This document shows, piece by piece, positions 12,114-23,756 of a stretch of DNA of 64,000 nucleotides (the stretch's first letter is position 1; each line of letters opens with the position of its first letter). The position numbers were made by a program, and so were the translations under genes. The stretch comes from Tetmemena sp. SeJ-2015 (Eukaryota > Ciliophora > Spirotrichea > Sporadotrichida > Oxytrichidae), in assembly GCA_027382625.1 (NCBI GenBank), contig JAJKFJ010021607.1:1-64000 (forward strand), in the 5' to 3' direction. The notes beneath the pieces are model-generated. The model was not told the origin of the DNA, did no database searches, and saw nothing but the letters and a program-made list of their open reading frames with translations.

Positions 12114-13607
12114 TAATAAATTTTCTTATATTGAATTGACATTTACTATAAGGATTTCCAAATTATAACAATTTATTGAGAGGTGGAAGATAACTTACAA
12201 ATAGGAAAATGAAAAGTTAGAAAAAAAGCTGGAGTTAGTTTGAGCAATCAGTCGAAGTAGCCTTGGATGAGACTCTGGTGATGGTGGGCACTGCAGATCT
12301 AGTTGTAAGATTAAGATCTAAGCATGATCTGCGAAAATAAATTTTGGCACATAAATTTGTCATTTTTTCATATGATGTCGAAGAATGCATTATTTTTTTT
12401 CATGCTTATATTTTTTCACCATTGAGGGATTAATTTTATCTTCTCTCTATTGTCTTGATTCTATACCTTGGAGAAGTAATATTTAATTGGGTTTGATTAA
12501 GGGGAATAGAAAGGTGAAAATATTAGCAGAATCAATAACTCCTATGAGAGTTATTGAAAGGCATAATTTTTATCTAATGTATAAATTGAATCAGATGAGA
12601 GGAGTGAATGGCTTATAAAAGCTTAATTTAATAAAAAGTAAAAGGTCGTAAAATTTCCTTCTGCATTTAAAGAGCAGATATTGATAGTGTGAATTTTTAT
12701 ACTTACTGTCGATAGCGTGAAAAGAATTTATTTCAACTGGACTAATGGAGCTATGTGCAAAATTTTCGAGTTTCTAAGATTAAGATATTGATCCAAGGTG
12801 TGCTCTTCAAGAATCCCGATGCTAGATTAACTGTTGAAGGCAGCTAGGTAATTCATAGAATGGTAACTTTTTCAAATGCACCTATAAGAATATTTCACAT
12901 CCAAACTTGATAAATGATAAAAATAAGATTGATTTTAAATCATGAAATATTGCCCGGGCAATTTAATGCCCGGGCAATCAATCAATACACTTTGCTCTAG
13001 ATAGAAAGAGAAGCTTAAATTAATTTCGTTAGAGAATAAATTATTAGTTGACAATATTGTAAATGATTACTTTTTGAGAGCTTAAATATTTAAGTTGTAG
13101 TGGGCGCCTGAGAATAGACTGATTAATTGAAATAAAAATATAATTTAGGCAATTTATTAAAATATAAATCTAATCATCTTTAGTCTGCATTAATAATTTA
13201 ATTTCCTTCTTTTACTAAAAAATTTTACTAAATGATTTAGAAACAATTAAAGACTGGCTTTAAATATAGAAATATTTTTGATTTATTTAAATTTTTAAAT
13301 AAATAAGGAAATCATAAAAGAAAGAGATTTAAAAAATAAAATAAACGAAATATTTTGTTGATAAATTTTGAATACTTGCAAGATGGTTTAATTACGAAAT
13401 TATTCTAACATTTTTTTTTCAAGGTCCGTTTTAAAAATATCTTGCAATATATTTGGTATTCTTTCCTTTTATAAATTTCATCTATTTTAAAGGATAGTTT
13501 TCAATATTCATGCCATAGGCATTTTCCATTCTTTATTTATCTTCAAAAATAATTGCAGGAAAATATCTAATAAGATATTATAAAATTTGATAATAGAGTT
13601 TAGTTCT
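12114..13607. other. AT-rich region with scattered coding-like fragments
   Basis: Short plus-strand stretches have protein-like composition in the ciliate code: about 12185-12470 (a charged segment, then ...SVEVALDETLVMVGTADLV, with a frame change between), about 12487-12660, and about 12775-12910 (...KNPDARLTVEGSQVIH). They are not in one frame and no family is recognised. They may be scraps of a decayed gene or precursor segments of a scrambled one. Confidence 0.3.
12949..12978. repeat. Tandem GC-rich palindromes (TGCCCGGGCA twice)
   Basis: ATTGCCCGGGCAAT (12949-12962) is followed after 4 nt by a second TGCCCGGGCA core. Two perfect self-complementary GC cores in very AT-rich surroundings are unusual. 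This could be a protein-binding site or element end; no function is known. Confidence 0.8.
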
Positions 13608-16404
13608 ATGGGTAAGCTAATTTAAGAAAAGAAAAACAGGAAAGAGGTTGAATATGAGCGCGCTCTTGTGGCAATGAATGCAGGTCGAGACGATGAAAAC
13701 AAAGACTCTCCTAAAAAACAAACTAATAAAAAATAAAAGAGAACTATATCAAAGGCAAGACTATGCACGAAGAAGGCTGTGAAGCAAGTTGTTAATACCT
13801 CTTTAATTTCGCAGAACGCAAGCTTGAACAATACTTAAAAGCTTCACTAGTAGCATAGCTACCTTCAAGAACCAGAGGACTATCAGGAGTAAAGCAGTAG
13901 CGAATAATTAGACGCTCAAAATTAAGGGAATCAAAGTGACAAGGTATAATTTAAATAGTAACCAAAGAAAAAGCGCAGAAAGCGACTATAGGCATAAAAT
14001 ACTGGCAAACCTGATGCTATAAACAAATAGGGGTTGAACGTGGAACAAATTAAGCCTAGGCCACTGGGTTATACTCCAAGCATTCCTACTCAAGATCAGA
14101 ATGATATTTCCCAGAGAAGTATACAGCTCTCAAATGGGACAGTTCTTAGTAAAGATGTGTCAGCCATGCTAAGGCAGAAATTAAATGATGCTAAGGTAAA
14201 GAAACCTTAAAATAACCAGAGAATGAACTATCCATTGACAGGTAGCATCTAAACCTCTTAAATGCAACAAGAGCAGCATCTATCTGGCTATACTTCTTAA
14301 AAGATAAATACTCCTGCTAATATAAATCTACCTCCTATCCTATAGAATTAGACTTTTGTAACTACTCCTCCAATTTGTACAATATAAAATGAGCCTGAAG
14401 CTTAAGGGAGAAAGAAAAAGATTTCCAAATTAAGAAGGGAAAATAAAGGCAAGAGTTTAATAGCTAGAGGGGCTCCTCCAATGACACAGAATGTTGAAAT
14501 TAGTAAAAGATAAGAAAATTTAAATGTCCTAAGCTAATTCAATGCTTCTCACAGGCAGCCAAGAAAGATAGATGGAGGTTAAAAAGTTGAATAAATTTTT
14601 AGCAACTAACTTTAACAGAACTAAAGTAGAATAATAGATCCACCTCAAACTCAGCAAGAAGCTTACACGATTAATTTAAGTGATGATGAAGATAATCAAA
14701 AATAGAATGTGAAAATCTAAAATAGCATCCGTCAAGTAAAGTAAAATCCTTTGCATGATAACCCACGCTTAAATAATGTGTAATCTAATTATACACAAGC
14801 TGCTTAAATTACGTATTAGCAAAATTAGTTTAGCTTGAGAGAGAGTATTTAAAGATAGAGCGAGGAGAGTATTCCTGAAGGAGGGATTAACCTAGATAAT
14901 GTAGCTGAAATGAACTCTCAAGAATATATGCAGTAGCTTTATCAGCCACACATAGCCAGGCTTCATAAAATTAAAGAGCAAGAAAAGTAAGTCAAATCAG
15001 AGTCAAAGAAAAACGCATATCACTAAGGAGCACAGATGAATTCGTCAAATTAATCCCTAGATTAAAAAAGAGATTAATCAAAACCAATGCGAGCCATCTA
15101 AGCAAACTTAAGTTTCATAAACTTAAGAAGATCACTAAAAGGTATTTCAAAATACTTTAGATAACCTGGACAAATCGGGATTGGTTTCTTTATAGTCCTC
15201 TAAACTTTAAACCTCCTTAGAAAAGTTGATGAAGTAGGTTAGTATTTTTGTAGATCAGAGCCAAAAAACTGCCTCAAAATTACAAGCATAGCTCACTGAT
15301 TCAAAGAACCGTTAACTCATGAAGCAATAAAATTGCTTCTCTTTTAGCAATAATATTCAAAATGGATTCAATAATTTCAACTAAAATGAAAGCAAAAATG
15401 AGTAGGAGCTTAATAACTAAGCAAGCCAAATAATTGAACAAATTATAAACAAAATTGGTAAATATCAATAAACAGTTGATGGTTTGATTGAGGATAATCC
15501 ACTCCTAAACTTGGACCTACACAAAATTGAAAAAGGTTTGCATATATAATTAGCGCACTCTTAAAAGACTAAGATTTTCAAAGCTTTTCAATCGGAATTG
15601 ATATAAATAGCGCAAAATTGTATCCTCCTTACGGATTAGAATAATTAGAGTGAGCTTTATAGTATAGAATAACAAGAGGGAAACTCAGCCAAAATTTAGG
15701 TGCAACCTTTAATTAGTTTTCAAGATACAGTGAAATTTGCTTGCATTGTTGAGAAATACTTATTCACTAACTTGGGTGTCTATAAACTGGAGACTTTTGA
15801 GATAGTTTAGAAATTCGAAGATCAAAATATATATGAGGGAGCTCTCAGACTAAGCAGCAATTAACTAATAGTGACTCTAAATTGCTATGGGTACTATTAC
15901 ATTTTCTAATATGATGAAGCCTAAAACCTTCCCTTTCAAATAGCCAGCAAGCACAATATCTCTTAATCTTAGCTAGTATACTATCATAAACTTAAACATA
16001 ACCATTTTGAGCTACAGCAAAACCTTTAAATACCCTCATTCTACTGTATGGTTGGGAATTCTTAAGTGATTAAATTAGATATCTCAATTCAAAAGCCTAG
16101 CGATTATAAACGAACTAAAATTGCTTTTAAGAGATCAGGTATCCTCGACTATGATTTCGCGGATGATTAATGTGTGGTCGTGCTTACAACTTAAGAATTA
16201 ATCTTAGTGCATATCCCTACCCAAACAGCTCACCATCATATGCAGAAGGCTTTCAAATAAAAGGTGTTATTTACTTTCCCTCAGTTCGATAGTAATCTGA
16301 TGCCTATGGTCTTATCTCAGAGCAACTATAATTGTCTTGAAGCAGTAGATATAACTGGCTAGGGATTCAAAAGTAATAAAGTTCTTCTTCCAGACATGGA
16401 TTGA
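13608..16404 (+). CDS. Array paralogue 1: basic, Q-rich protein with C-terminal propeller-like domain
   Basis: About 930 codons from ATG 13608 to TGA 16402-16404. The N-terminus is Lys/Arg-rich with a nuclear-localisation-type cluster PKKKRRKR near residue 125, followed by a long Gln/Asn-rich region. The last about 230 residues resemble the C-terminal domain shared across the array (IVEKYLFTNLGVYKLETFE near residue 705, then ...YGYYYIFQYDE). One +1 frame change is needed between about 15040 and 15110. The A6 run at 15064-15069 is a natural site, since one A fewer restores frame. A relic of its N-terminal half lies at 1303-1720. Function unknown; likely nuclear by its basic cluster (inference). 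Confidence 0.7.
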
Positions 16405-16696
16405 TAGGTCAAATTAGAAATTACTCTAAGGAAGATGAGATAATTAGAGTACTAGCCAATGATCATTCAAAGCAGAGTCCAAGGCTCGTCGTTCTAAACT
16501 TCAAAATTAATTGCTGAAATATTAATTCTAATATTGCTACAATTAGAACCAGCATGAAACTAGCTTAATCTATTAATTTGTCTTGTCTCAATTATTTGTC
16601 TAAATGTTTAGCAAATTATAGTTTATTTTGAATTTACTATTTCTCTAATAATTAAAATCAACTTATCATTATTTCATTTATATTTTAGCATAGTTT
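16405..16696. other. AT-rich intergenic spacer
   Basis: Short AT-rich spacer between two co-directional genes; no element recognised. Confidence 0.5.
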
Positions 16697-18561
16697 ATGG
16701 AACTTCAAGCTAAAAAGAGCTACAATAAGCACCTTCTCAACCCTTAGACGGATGATTTCTTACCTGATTACGACTTAGAGAATTAAGATTTCTTCAGAGA
16801 CTTAGCCATTATGGAAATCGAGAATGAGTTCAAACAAGGAGCAGGAGATGGCAGCTACATAAAGCTATTCAACTAGTTCAAGTCTCGTATGTTAAGAGCA
16901 GGTCAAGTGAAGTAAGAAGAAGCAGATGAAATCGATCACAAAAACAGGAAATCTCAGAGATTTATCAAGATGTACAAGCAAATATCAGTGGACAAGCTAG
17001 ATAGAGACTGCCCTTAGCTATTTGTAAAGGCCCAATTAGAAAAGATGATGTTCTCTCAGCAACTTGAAATTACTAAGATGATGGCTCTTCAAGCGAGTAG
17101 AGTGGTGGAGGATTGTGAAGTCTTTATTGAAAATCAAAAGCCTTTCATGAAAGATTTCAAAGATGCTTAGTAGTAAGTGCAATTCTAAAGCAAAAATATT
17201 CTCAAAGGAATTGAGAGTAGCTTAGCACAGATACCTCCAAACGCAAAGGAACTAGACCCTCAAGTTATTGAATATGTTTTCAAGACTTACACAAAAATCA
17301 GGTCACTTCAAAAGCCCATGCCGATTTTTAAAGACCTATATATTGGGATGGAGAAGTTAAGAGAGAACATAAAACTTGCTTGTGGACACTTGGAGATGCA
17401 TATTATAGAGGTAGAAGAGACTCACTTGAGAGATAGAGATTTCACGCCCAAGTTTACTGAAATCGGCGAAGATCTGAAAATGCTCACAGATAAGAACAAC
17501 AATGCTTACATTTACAGGATTAACCCAGACACTAGAGACTACAAAGAAATCCTAAACTTTGAGGGTGAGGTTAAGATAGTCTATCTCCATGAAAATAGAC
17601 TATCACAAACAGTGCTGGAGTTTACTGCAAAGATACTTTAAGATTGCTTTAGCCTGCTTTGCCAGAGCAAGAATTGATGGTATCATGCATGCGCATTAAC
17701 AAAAACCAGTTGCTTGTCTTTTAACTCTACTATTCTGCTCTATGCTTACTAGAGTGGTAAACTGATAAATATGTCATGCTGGATAAGAGACCACTAGACA
17801 AAGAACGCTACTATCAGATCACTAAATTCAAGAACAATCCTTTCAAATCAAATCTTTGTGAGATATTCTGTGTGGCTAATGATAACATAATCACAACCTT
17901 CAAAATCTCAGTATCTCCGCATAACCTAATTGAAGTAAATGACAGAATAGACAAGCTCTATTAGAAGGGTTCAGCTGAAATAGTGGACTTTAGATTCAAA
18001 GATAAATTCACTATGCTAATTCTGCACAGAGATATGCTGATGTAATATAGAATAAAGAGAAGAAAGGATTAACTGCAATTGGATCCACCTTCGAGGATTC
18101 TCAAGTTCAAGTTTGACTAGCGATTCTTAAAAGTGGTGTATGAAAATGTGTTCAATTCCTCAGTGACAAGTTATTATCACCAAATAAGCTTAAAGAACAA
18201 TATTGCTATGGGAGCTGGACATGGAGAGGAGCTTCATCATGGCAAGGGAAAAGACAGATATGCAGCTAGGCTCTTCACTTCTCCATTGAGTTTCATTAAG
18301 GGAGATGGACACATGGCGATGATAGTGTTGAAAAACAGCCACACTCTTCAAATTGGAGATGTAAGCAAAGTTGGAATTAAAGGCTCTCTCTCTTTTCCAG
18401 AAGAATATGTTATCCTTGGACCTATTGGTGGGCCCACATCTGTGGGTGGAGGTATTGGCAATCAGGCTGTTGAAGATGAGCAAAGAGGAAGAGTAATGAA
18501 GTTCCTCGTTTCAGACAAAAAGAGAAAAGTGCTAGTCATAGTGCATGTTGTGGTTAAATGA
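16697..18561 (+). CDS. Array paralogue 2: helical N-terminus plus propeller-like domain
   Basis: About 620 codons, ATG 16697 to TGA 18559-18561. The N-terminal about 230 residues look helical and acidic/basic. The family motif is VKIVYLHENRLSQTVLEF near residue 295, followed by ...LLVFQLYYSALCLLEWQTD. A -1 frame change is needed at about 17611-17640; one more A in 'gcaaag' (17627-17632) joins ...LEFTAK to DTLRLLQPALPE. The C-terminal part contains a Gly-rich loop (GPIGGPTSVGGGIGN). It is the shortest well-preserved member and lacks the long Gln-rich region. No catalytic motif seen. Confidence 0.7.
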
Positions 18562-19019
18562 ATTCAATCAGTAAATTTATTGTCTTAAGTGCTCATTTAT
18601 GTATATAAGTTTTTAATATTTTTTTTATTTGATATTATTTATTCTCAAGTAGTTATATTTTGAACATTTTACCTTATCTATTTATGGTAAATAAACTTGC
18701 TAGTAGCCATAATCTTGAAATGTAAATGAATTATAATTTTCTCTGAATATTTCTTAACTTTTAGGACCTTTTTTTATTTGTAAATATTTTTTTTCATTTA
18801 AATAAGGAGGCTATATAAATAAAGATTTTTAATTTTAAACTCTTTTGTAAATTGCTACTTGAACAGCTTTAAGTTTAAAATTATGATGAATATTCATTTG
18901 TAAATTTACATTTACAATTTTTAGACTTTCTGTTTTTGCAAAAATTCATGTGTAATCGGAAAGATCATAATAGGTTATCTTCTAACTTAAATTTATATTG
19001 AATTAATATTTATCCTTAA
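18562..19019. other. AT-rich intergenic spacer
   Basis: No reading frame, repeat or structured element recognised. Confidence 0.5.
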
Positions 19020-21960
19020 ATGAGTGTTCCAAATAAAAGCAACTAGCTATCCTTTGAGAAGATGAAGATGTCCCTGCACTCTCACTCAAACTTCTTAGAC
19101 GATATCATGTCAAACAACCACGCAAACGATTCAACTCAACAGCAGTCACTCTTTAACTTTAGTACGAGCACCAACTAATTATAAGCAACCTAATCTACCT
19201 GCTAGAATACATAAAGCGATCCCTTGGACAGGTTTCAATAGTTAAAGTAAAAGTTTCAAGCTATTTCTAGTACAACCAAAGTCAAGTCCTCTTTAGAAGA
19301 GAAACCAACAAGCCTATAGAAACAGAAGAAAGGCAAGTTTTAGTAGGATTCGAGTGACGACACTAATTCGGAGGAAGACAGTTATAGACTCAACTCTAGG
19401 AACAACAACAAGAACCCTAAGTAAAATTAAAAGGGATAGTCAATTAATGTACCTATACAGAAATAGAAATCAAGAAAAACAACAAAAGCTAAGACTGGAA
19501 AGAGAGCTAATCAAAATATCAGCAAAAATGAAAAAGATATTCAATAGGTAGAAGCCAAACAATCTGCATCAAAAACTTAAGACCCTCTTAATTAGTTTAG
19601 AGATAAAATTAAGGATTTTTAAAACAGAAATGGCTATCAAAAGCAGGAGTAAGAATAAGCATCTAAATTTCAGGGCAAAGATTCTCTATAGTAATAGCTT
19701 TTGAAACTTAAGGAGTTAAACTAAAAGAGCTCTTTAATGTAGAAGAATTATCAAAGATAGTCTTAGGATTCAGGGGATGATGAAGTTGATGATGATGGAT
19801 TCAAGCTTAAACTGTTTCCTATGCATAAGCCACCTGATGTATAAGAAAGAAGAGTATCTGATAGTCTTAATTCAATTTAAAATAAGTTATAATAACTAGA
19901 GTAATAACCTGCGCATGAAAATGGGATGCATGATAGTGATCTTTATCACCAAATATTATTCTGTAAAAGAGAGAGAACTGAACTTAATGTTGATAACCAA
20001 GACAAGGTAGATTAAGGAAATGAAAATGACAAAGAAGAGGATGGGTTTGAAAAGCTTGTACTTGATAGCAGAGCAGGTCTTTGTCAAGGCAAACAGAGGT
20101 TTGTTCCTGCAGTGATTTTAAATGCAATGAGAAAAGAGCATCTTCATGAGAGCTTGACTAACTAAAAGCTTGTTTCAAGATAGATGCCTCGCCTCAATAA
20201 GCCTTATCGGTTGATGACTGAGCTATTTGGGTTGAGAGGTCTCTTAAAAATGGACTTCCTTGAGAAGTTAAATTAAGTGGTCTATGAAAGCTTATAGGCA
20301 AAGCTAAAGATAGAAGAGTCTTCGAAGAGGATTTTAAGTCATTTGAATGAGACTATCCTCACTGCAGAGAACATAACAAAGTAGATGGAAATTAAGCTTA
20401 GTCCGAACATCAAGGCTGATGGCTACTATGATGATGTCGAGGCTTACGATCTACAGAAGCTTATTGATGAATTTGCAAAATAGCATAATGCAGCTGCTAA
20501 GAAAATGGACAGCAACATTTAGCAGATAAAGAAGGCTATAGTTCCACTTGAGGTTGTAAATGTAGACGGGAGATATGTGGATTTAACTCTCCAACACAAG
20601 GTTGACGTGCTTGAACTTAAGAATGATCTCTTCGGCTATCAAGAAGTGGTCGGGCTTTTGGACTAGTATACTATGGGTCTATGCCTAGGTGATTAGCAGA
20701 CAGATATAGTTCAATTTTACCTAAATGATTTGGAAGTACAGAACTAAAAAGTACTGATTAAAAAGCTTGCTTCAATTCCTAAGAAGATAAATGCAATAGT
20801 TGTGCATGAGGACAGAATAGTATGCGACTATTTCGTATTCAGGGCGCATAACTTCGAGTTAATTCAAGAGCTTTTGTTTGATGATCCGAAGATGGAGTAT
20901 AAGGAATTCTTAAGCTTAGTTGCTTTAAGTCCTACTCTATTGCTAGGAGGGCATAACATGGCAGGTCTGCTTTCACTTTGGGAATGGAAGGAGGATAAGC
21001 AGAAGTACGAGTTTATCAGTAGACATTAGTTCATGAGTGGGTAGCGACCTTACAGAGTGCTATAGATGGATAGGTGTCCTTACTCTCCCCCTCAAGCCTT
21101 GAATGTGATAATCCTACTCAGATAAACAATAATATGGTACTTCACGGTTAGGAATTCAAGAAGTGACTTTAAGAATTCTACACGTCGTCATCTTGTTAAA
21201 GGTATGAACTCTATCCTCTCTTACAAAATTTTGTCTTAAGAGCAGTTGCTTTTGGTGCAAATGCATGCTGTTTTAATTTGGGACTTGATTTAGAATAAAG
21301 CGATAAAGACTTTCAGCTTCACTGGGACTTTGAGTAGGTTTGTGATAACTCCTCCTAACTACAGTTTTGAAAAGAATGCAATTCTCTATGTAATTGAGGA
21401 TGGGAAGCTGATTCTATTAGGATCTAATGAATGTGGGTTTTAAAAGCTCCCTTGACAAGATAATCACTCACCATATTGGTCTAAATGTGAAATTGATATC
21501 CATGTCTCAAACAATGAATTAATAGCAGAATCAGTAAGCTATATAAGAATTCAACAATTAAATCTAAGAACAGTAGCAAAATAGGACTGAAGTACAGTAA
21601 GAAGGCCAAGGATTGGGTTATATCAAAGGTCTCTAGTTACTGATGGACAAGGAAAATCCAGAAAACAGCAATAGCGGAGGTTGCAGTGGGACTGGCAGTT
21701 TAGAAAGCGAAGGTAACTCATCTCTAAAGTAAGAGAACTCTCAAGTTAAAAATGAAGAAGACGGAGAGCAAATGAATATTGATAACAATGAGTAACAGAA
21801 AGCGGAAGTAGAAGAAGAGTAGGAGTAGATTTAATAGCAGGCTGAGATGTGGAAAAGACTAAAGAACAAGCACTAAGTGTCTACCATGTACTTCTTAGGC
21901 ATATTCAGAAATCACCAGGGCTATGTTGGCAACTCAATCATCAAAATTGACACATTTTGA
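19020..21960 (+). CDS. Array paralogue 3: acidic/Q-rich protein with propeller-like domain
   Basis: About 980 codons. ATG 19020 opens one uninterrupted frame to TGA 21453-21455. A +1 change in the run GGGTTTTAAAA (21436-21446) instead continues to TGA 21958-21960 through a Gln/Glu-rich linker and a tail (...NSIIKIDTF) of the kind found at the ends of other members. The N-terminal 300 residues are low complexity with acidic clusters. Residues about 350-560 look helical. The family motif is INAIVVHEDRIVCDYFVF near residue 595, then ...LLLGGHNMAGLLSLWEW. The extended end is preferred because its composition and terminal residues match relatives. Confidence 0.7.
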
Positions 21961-23756
21961 TTAATTCAATAAAATAAAAACATTTCTATTTTTTATTTAA
22001 TATGAGAGAATTTTACTAAGAGTTTGAAAAGCACCTTAATAATTAATTACAAAGTCTCCCTTCTGTTATCCTTTGAATTTATTAAACTTAATTCTAACGA
22101 TTTGAGTATGTCAGAACAATTCCCCACACTATTTTTAATATTGGGTTTCATTACTTCTGGCTAATAGGGATGTTTGTCTCTCTGCCTCACCTAAGGAAAA
22201 AGAAAAAATTGCGATTATTCACTTAGCCAGTGTCTTTAAATTTTTGATAGATAGATTTGAAGATAAACTCATAAGCTGGATTAGAAATCTTCCATTTATT
22301 CGAGAACATCTTTGTTGTTTTTAGTGAAAAATCTTTCTTTAACGTTCATTCCCCGTTCATCATACTTCGTCAAAAAGTCAAATTTGATTAACTCATAGTA
22401 GGAGGTTGCTTTTTTTGAAGCTATATTCGTATTTTCAATGGATACTTCATTAAAGGCATCTGTGCTTTATTTTTAGTAAAGATCTAAATCATAAGGAAGT
22501 TCCATTTAATTATATAAGAGAATCTAACAAGTTATGATAGATGCTAATCTTGGTGATTGTAGAAATTAAAAGTATTCAGCATGAAGATTTTGAAGGCCGG
22601 TATGAGTAATACGACAGCGAGGAACAAGCAAAGGTCAACACCATCTTTTAAAGTTATATTGGTTTTGAATTAATCTTGTATTAATAATTCTAAGTAGTGG
22701 CTGTAAACTTTAATTAAAAGGTGGTTATTAAATTAGAGCTGCTGGTGATTTATTTTGGTTTAATAAGTAGCTAAACTTTTTTTTAAATTCACTGGCTGGT
22801 ATTGTGGTCCTTGTCATAAACTACAGCACCCCTCCCCACTCAAAAGACTTGTATTTCAGTACTTCTATTAGGTTATCCTAATTCCGCAATTTGCATCTTT
22901 CATAACAAAGGTTGCATCACATATCCATAAATTTTTAACTTTGAATTCTCTAATAGTAGTTCCTATTAGGGTTTTCAAATTCAATAATCTTAGGTTATGA
23001 AAAAGTCAAAAACAGACACACTATAGAGCATATTAAATTGATCATGTTCAGTTAATTTAATTTGTTTTTAATTAGAATTATCCAAATCATACTTTTAATA
23101 AAAACCACATTTCCATTTCATAAATTTATTTAATAAAAATACTTCTCTGTATTTTAAAAAAACACAAATCTCCAAAGTTCTAGCATTTGCAATTACTATA
23201 GATTAAAGTCACTCATAAATTTTTATAAAGAAGTATTTAATTGCAAAAAAGACTATAAATTATGAGGATTAGACAAAAAGCTAACTCAAGAGATAGTTAA
23301 ATGTTAATTTGAGAAAAAATTTATCGTCTATAGATAAGAAAATCAAGGATTTGTAACCAAAAAAAATAAAAAATTTATTAATGTGAAAATTAAAATATAA
23401 ACTTTGTGAGCATTTTTCTTAATCTCTCTATTAATTTCTTTGCCATCAAGTTGATTTAAATTTATCTATTTCAAAATTTTGAAAAAATATTCAGAATATT
23501 GATAAGATTTATTCTAAAAATGTAATCCAAATTGTCCTTTTTTAAAAATTATATTCACAAAGTTTAAACTTATTTATATTTGTTCTATACTCTTACAAAT
23601 GTGTAACCCTTCTTCACCTAAACAAATCACTTAAATTAATTATTTGAGATTCTAATAATTAGATCCAATATTTATTTTATGGAAAGTAAAAGGTGAGTAA
23701 CAGCTGAAGATCTTGAATTATCTTATTTATTTAATTTTATTTCTGTTTTCCTACAA
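21961..23756. other. 1.8-kb AT-rich gap with weak open frames
   Basis: The longest gap inside the array. A plus-strand frame starting at ATG 22541 stays open to TGA 23039-23041 (166 codons), and 22165-22330 has some protein-like composition (SPKEKEKIAIIHLASVFKFL). Both are compatible with chance when only TGA stops. No homology to the array family or another gene recognised. Confidence 0.4.

Noticed and set aside
17641..17775. A 42-nt intron as explanation of the frame change in the 16697 gene
   Set aside because: No good GT donor; adding one A in a short A run gives a better family match, so a single-base indel is simpler.
22541..23041. 166-codon open frame
   Set aside because: With TGA as the only stop in about 70 percent AT DNA, frames of this length are expected by chance; composition is unconvincing and no homology is visible.
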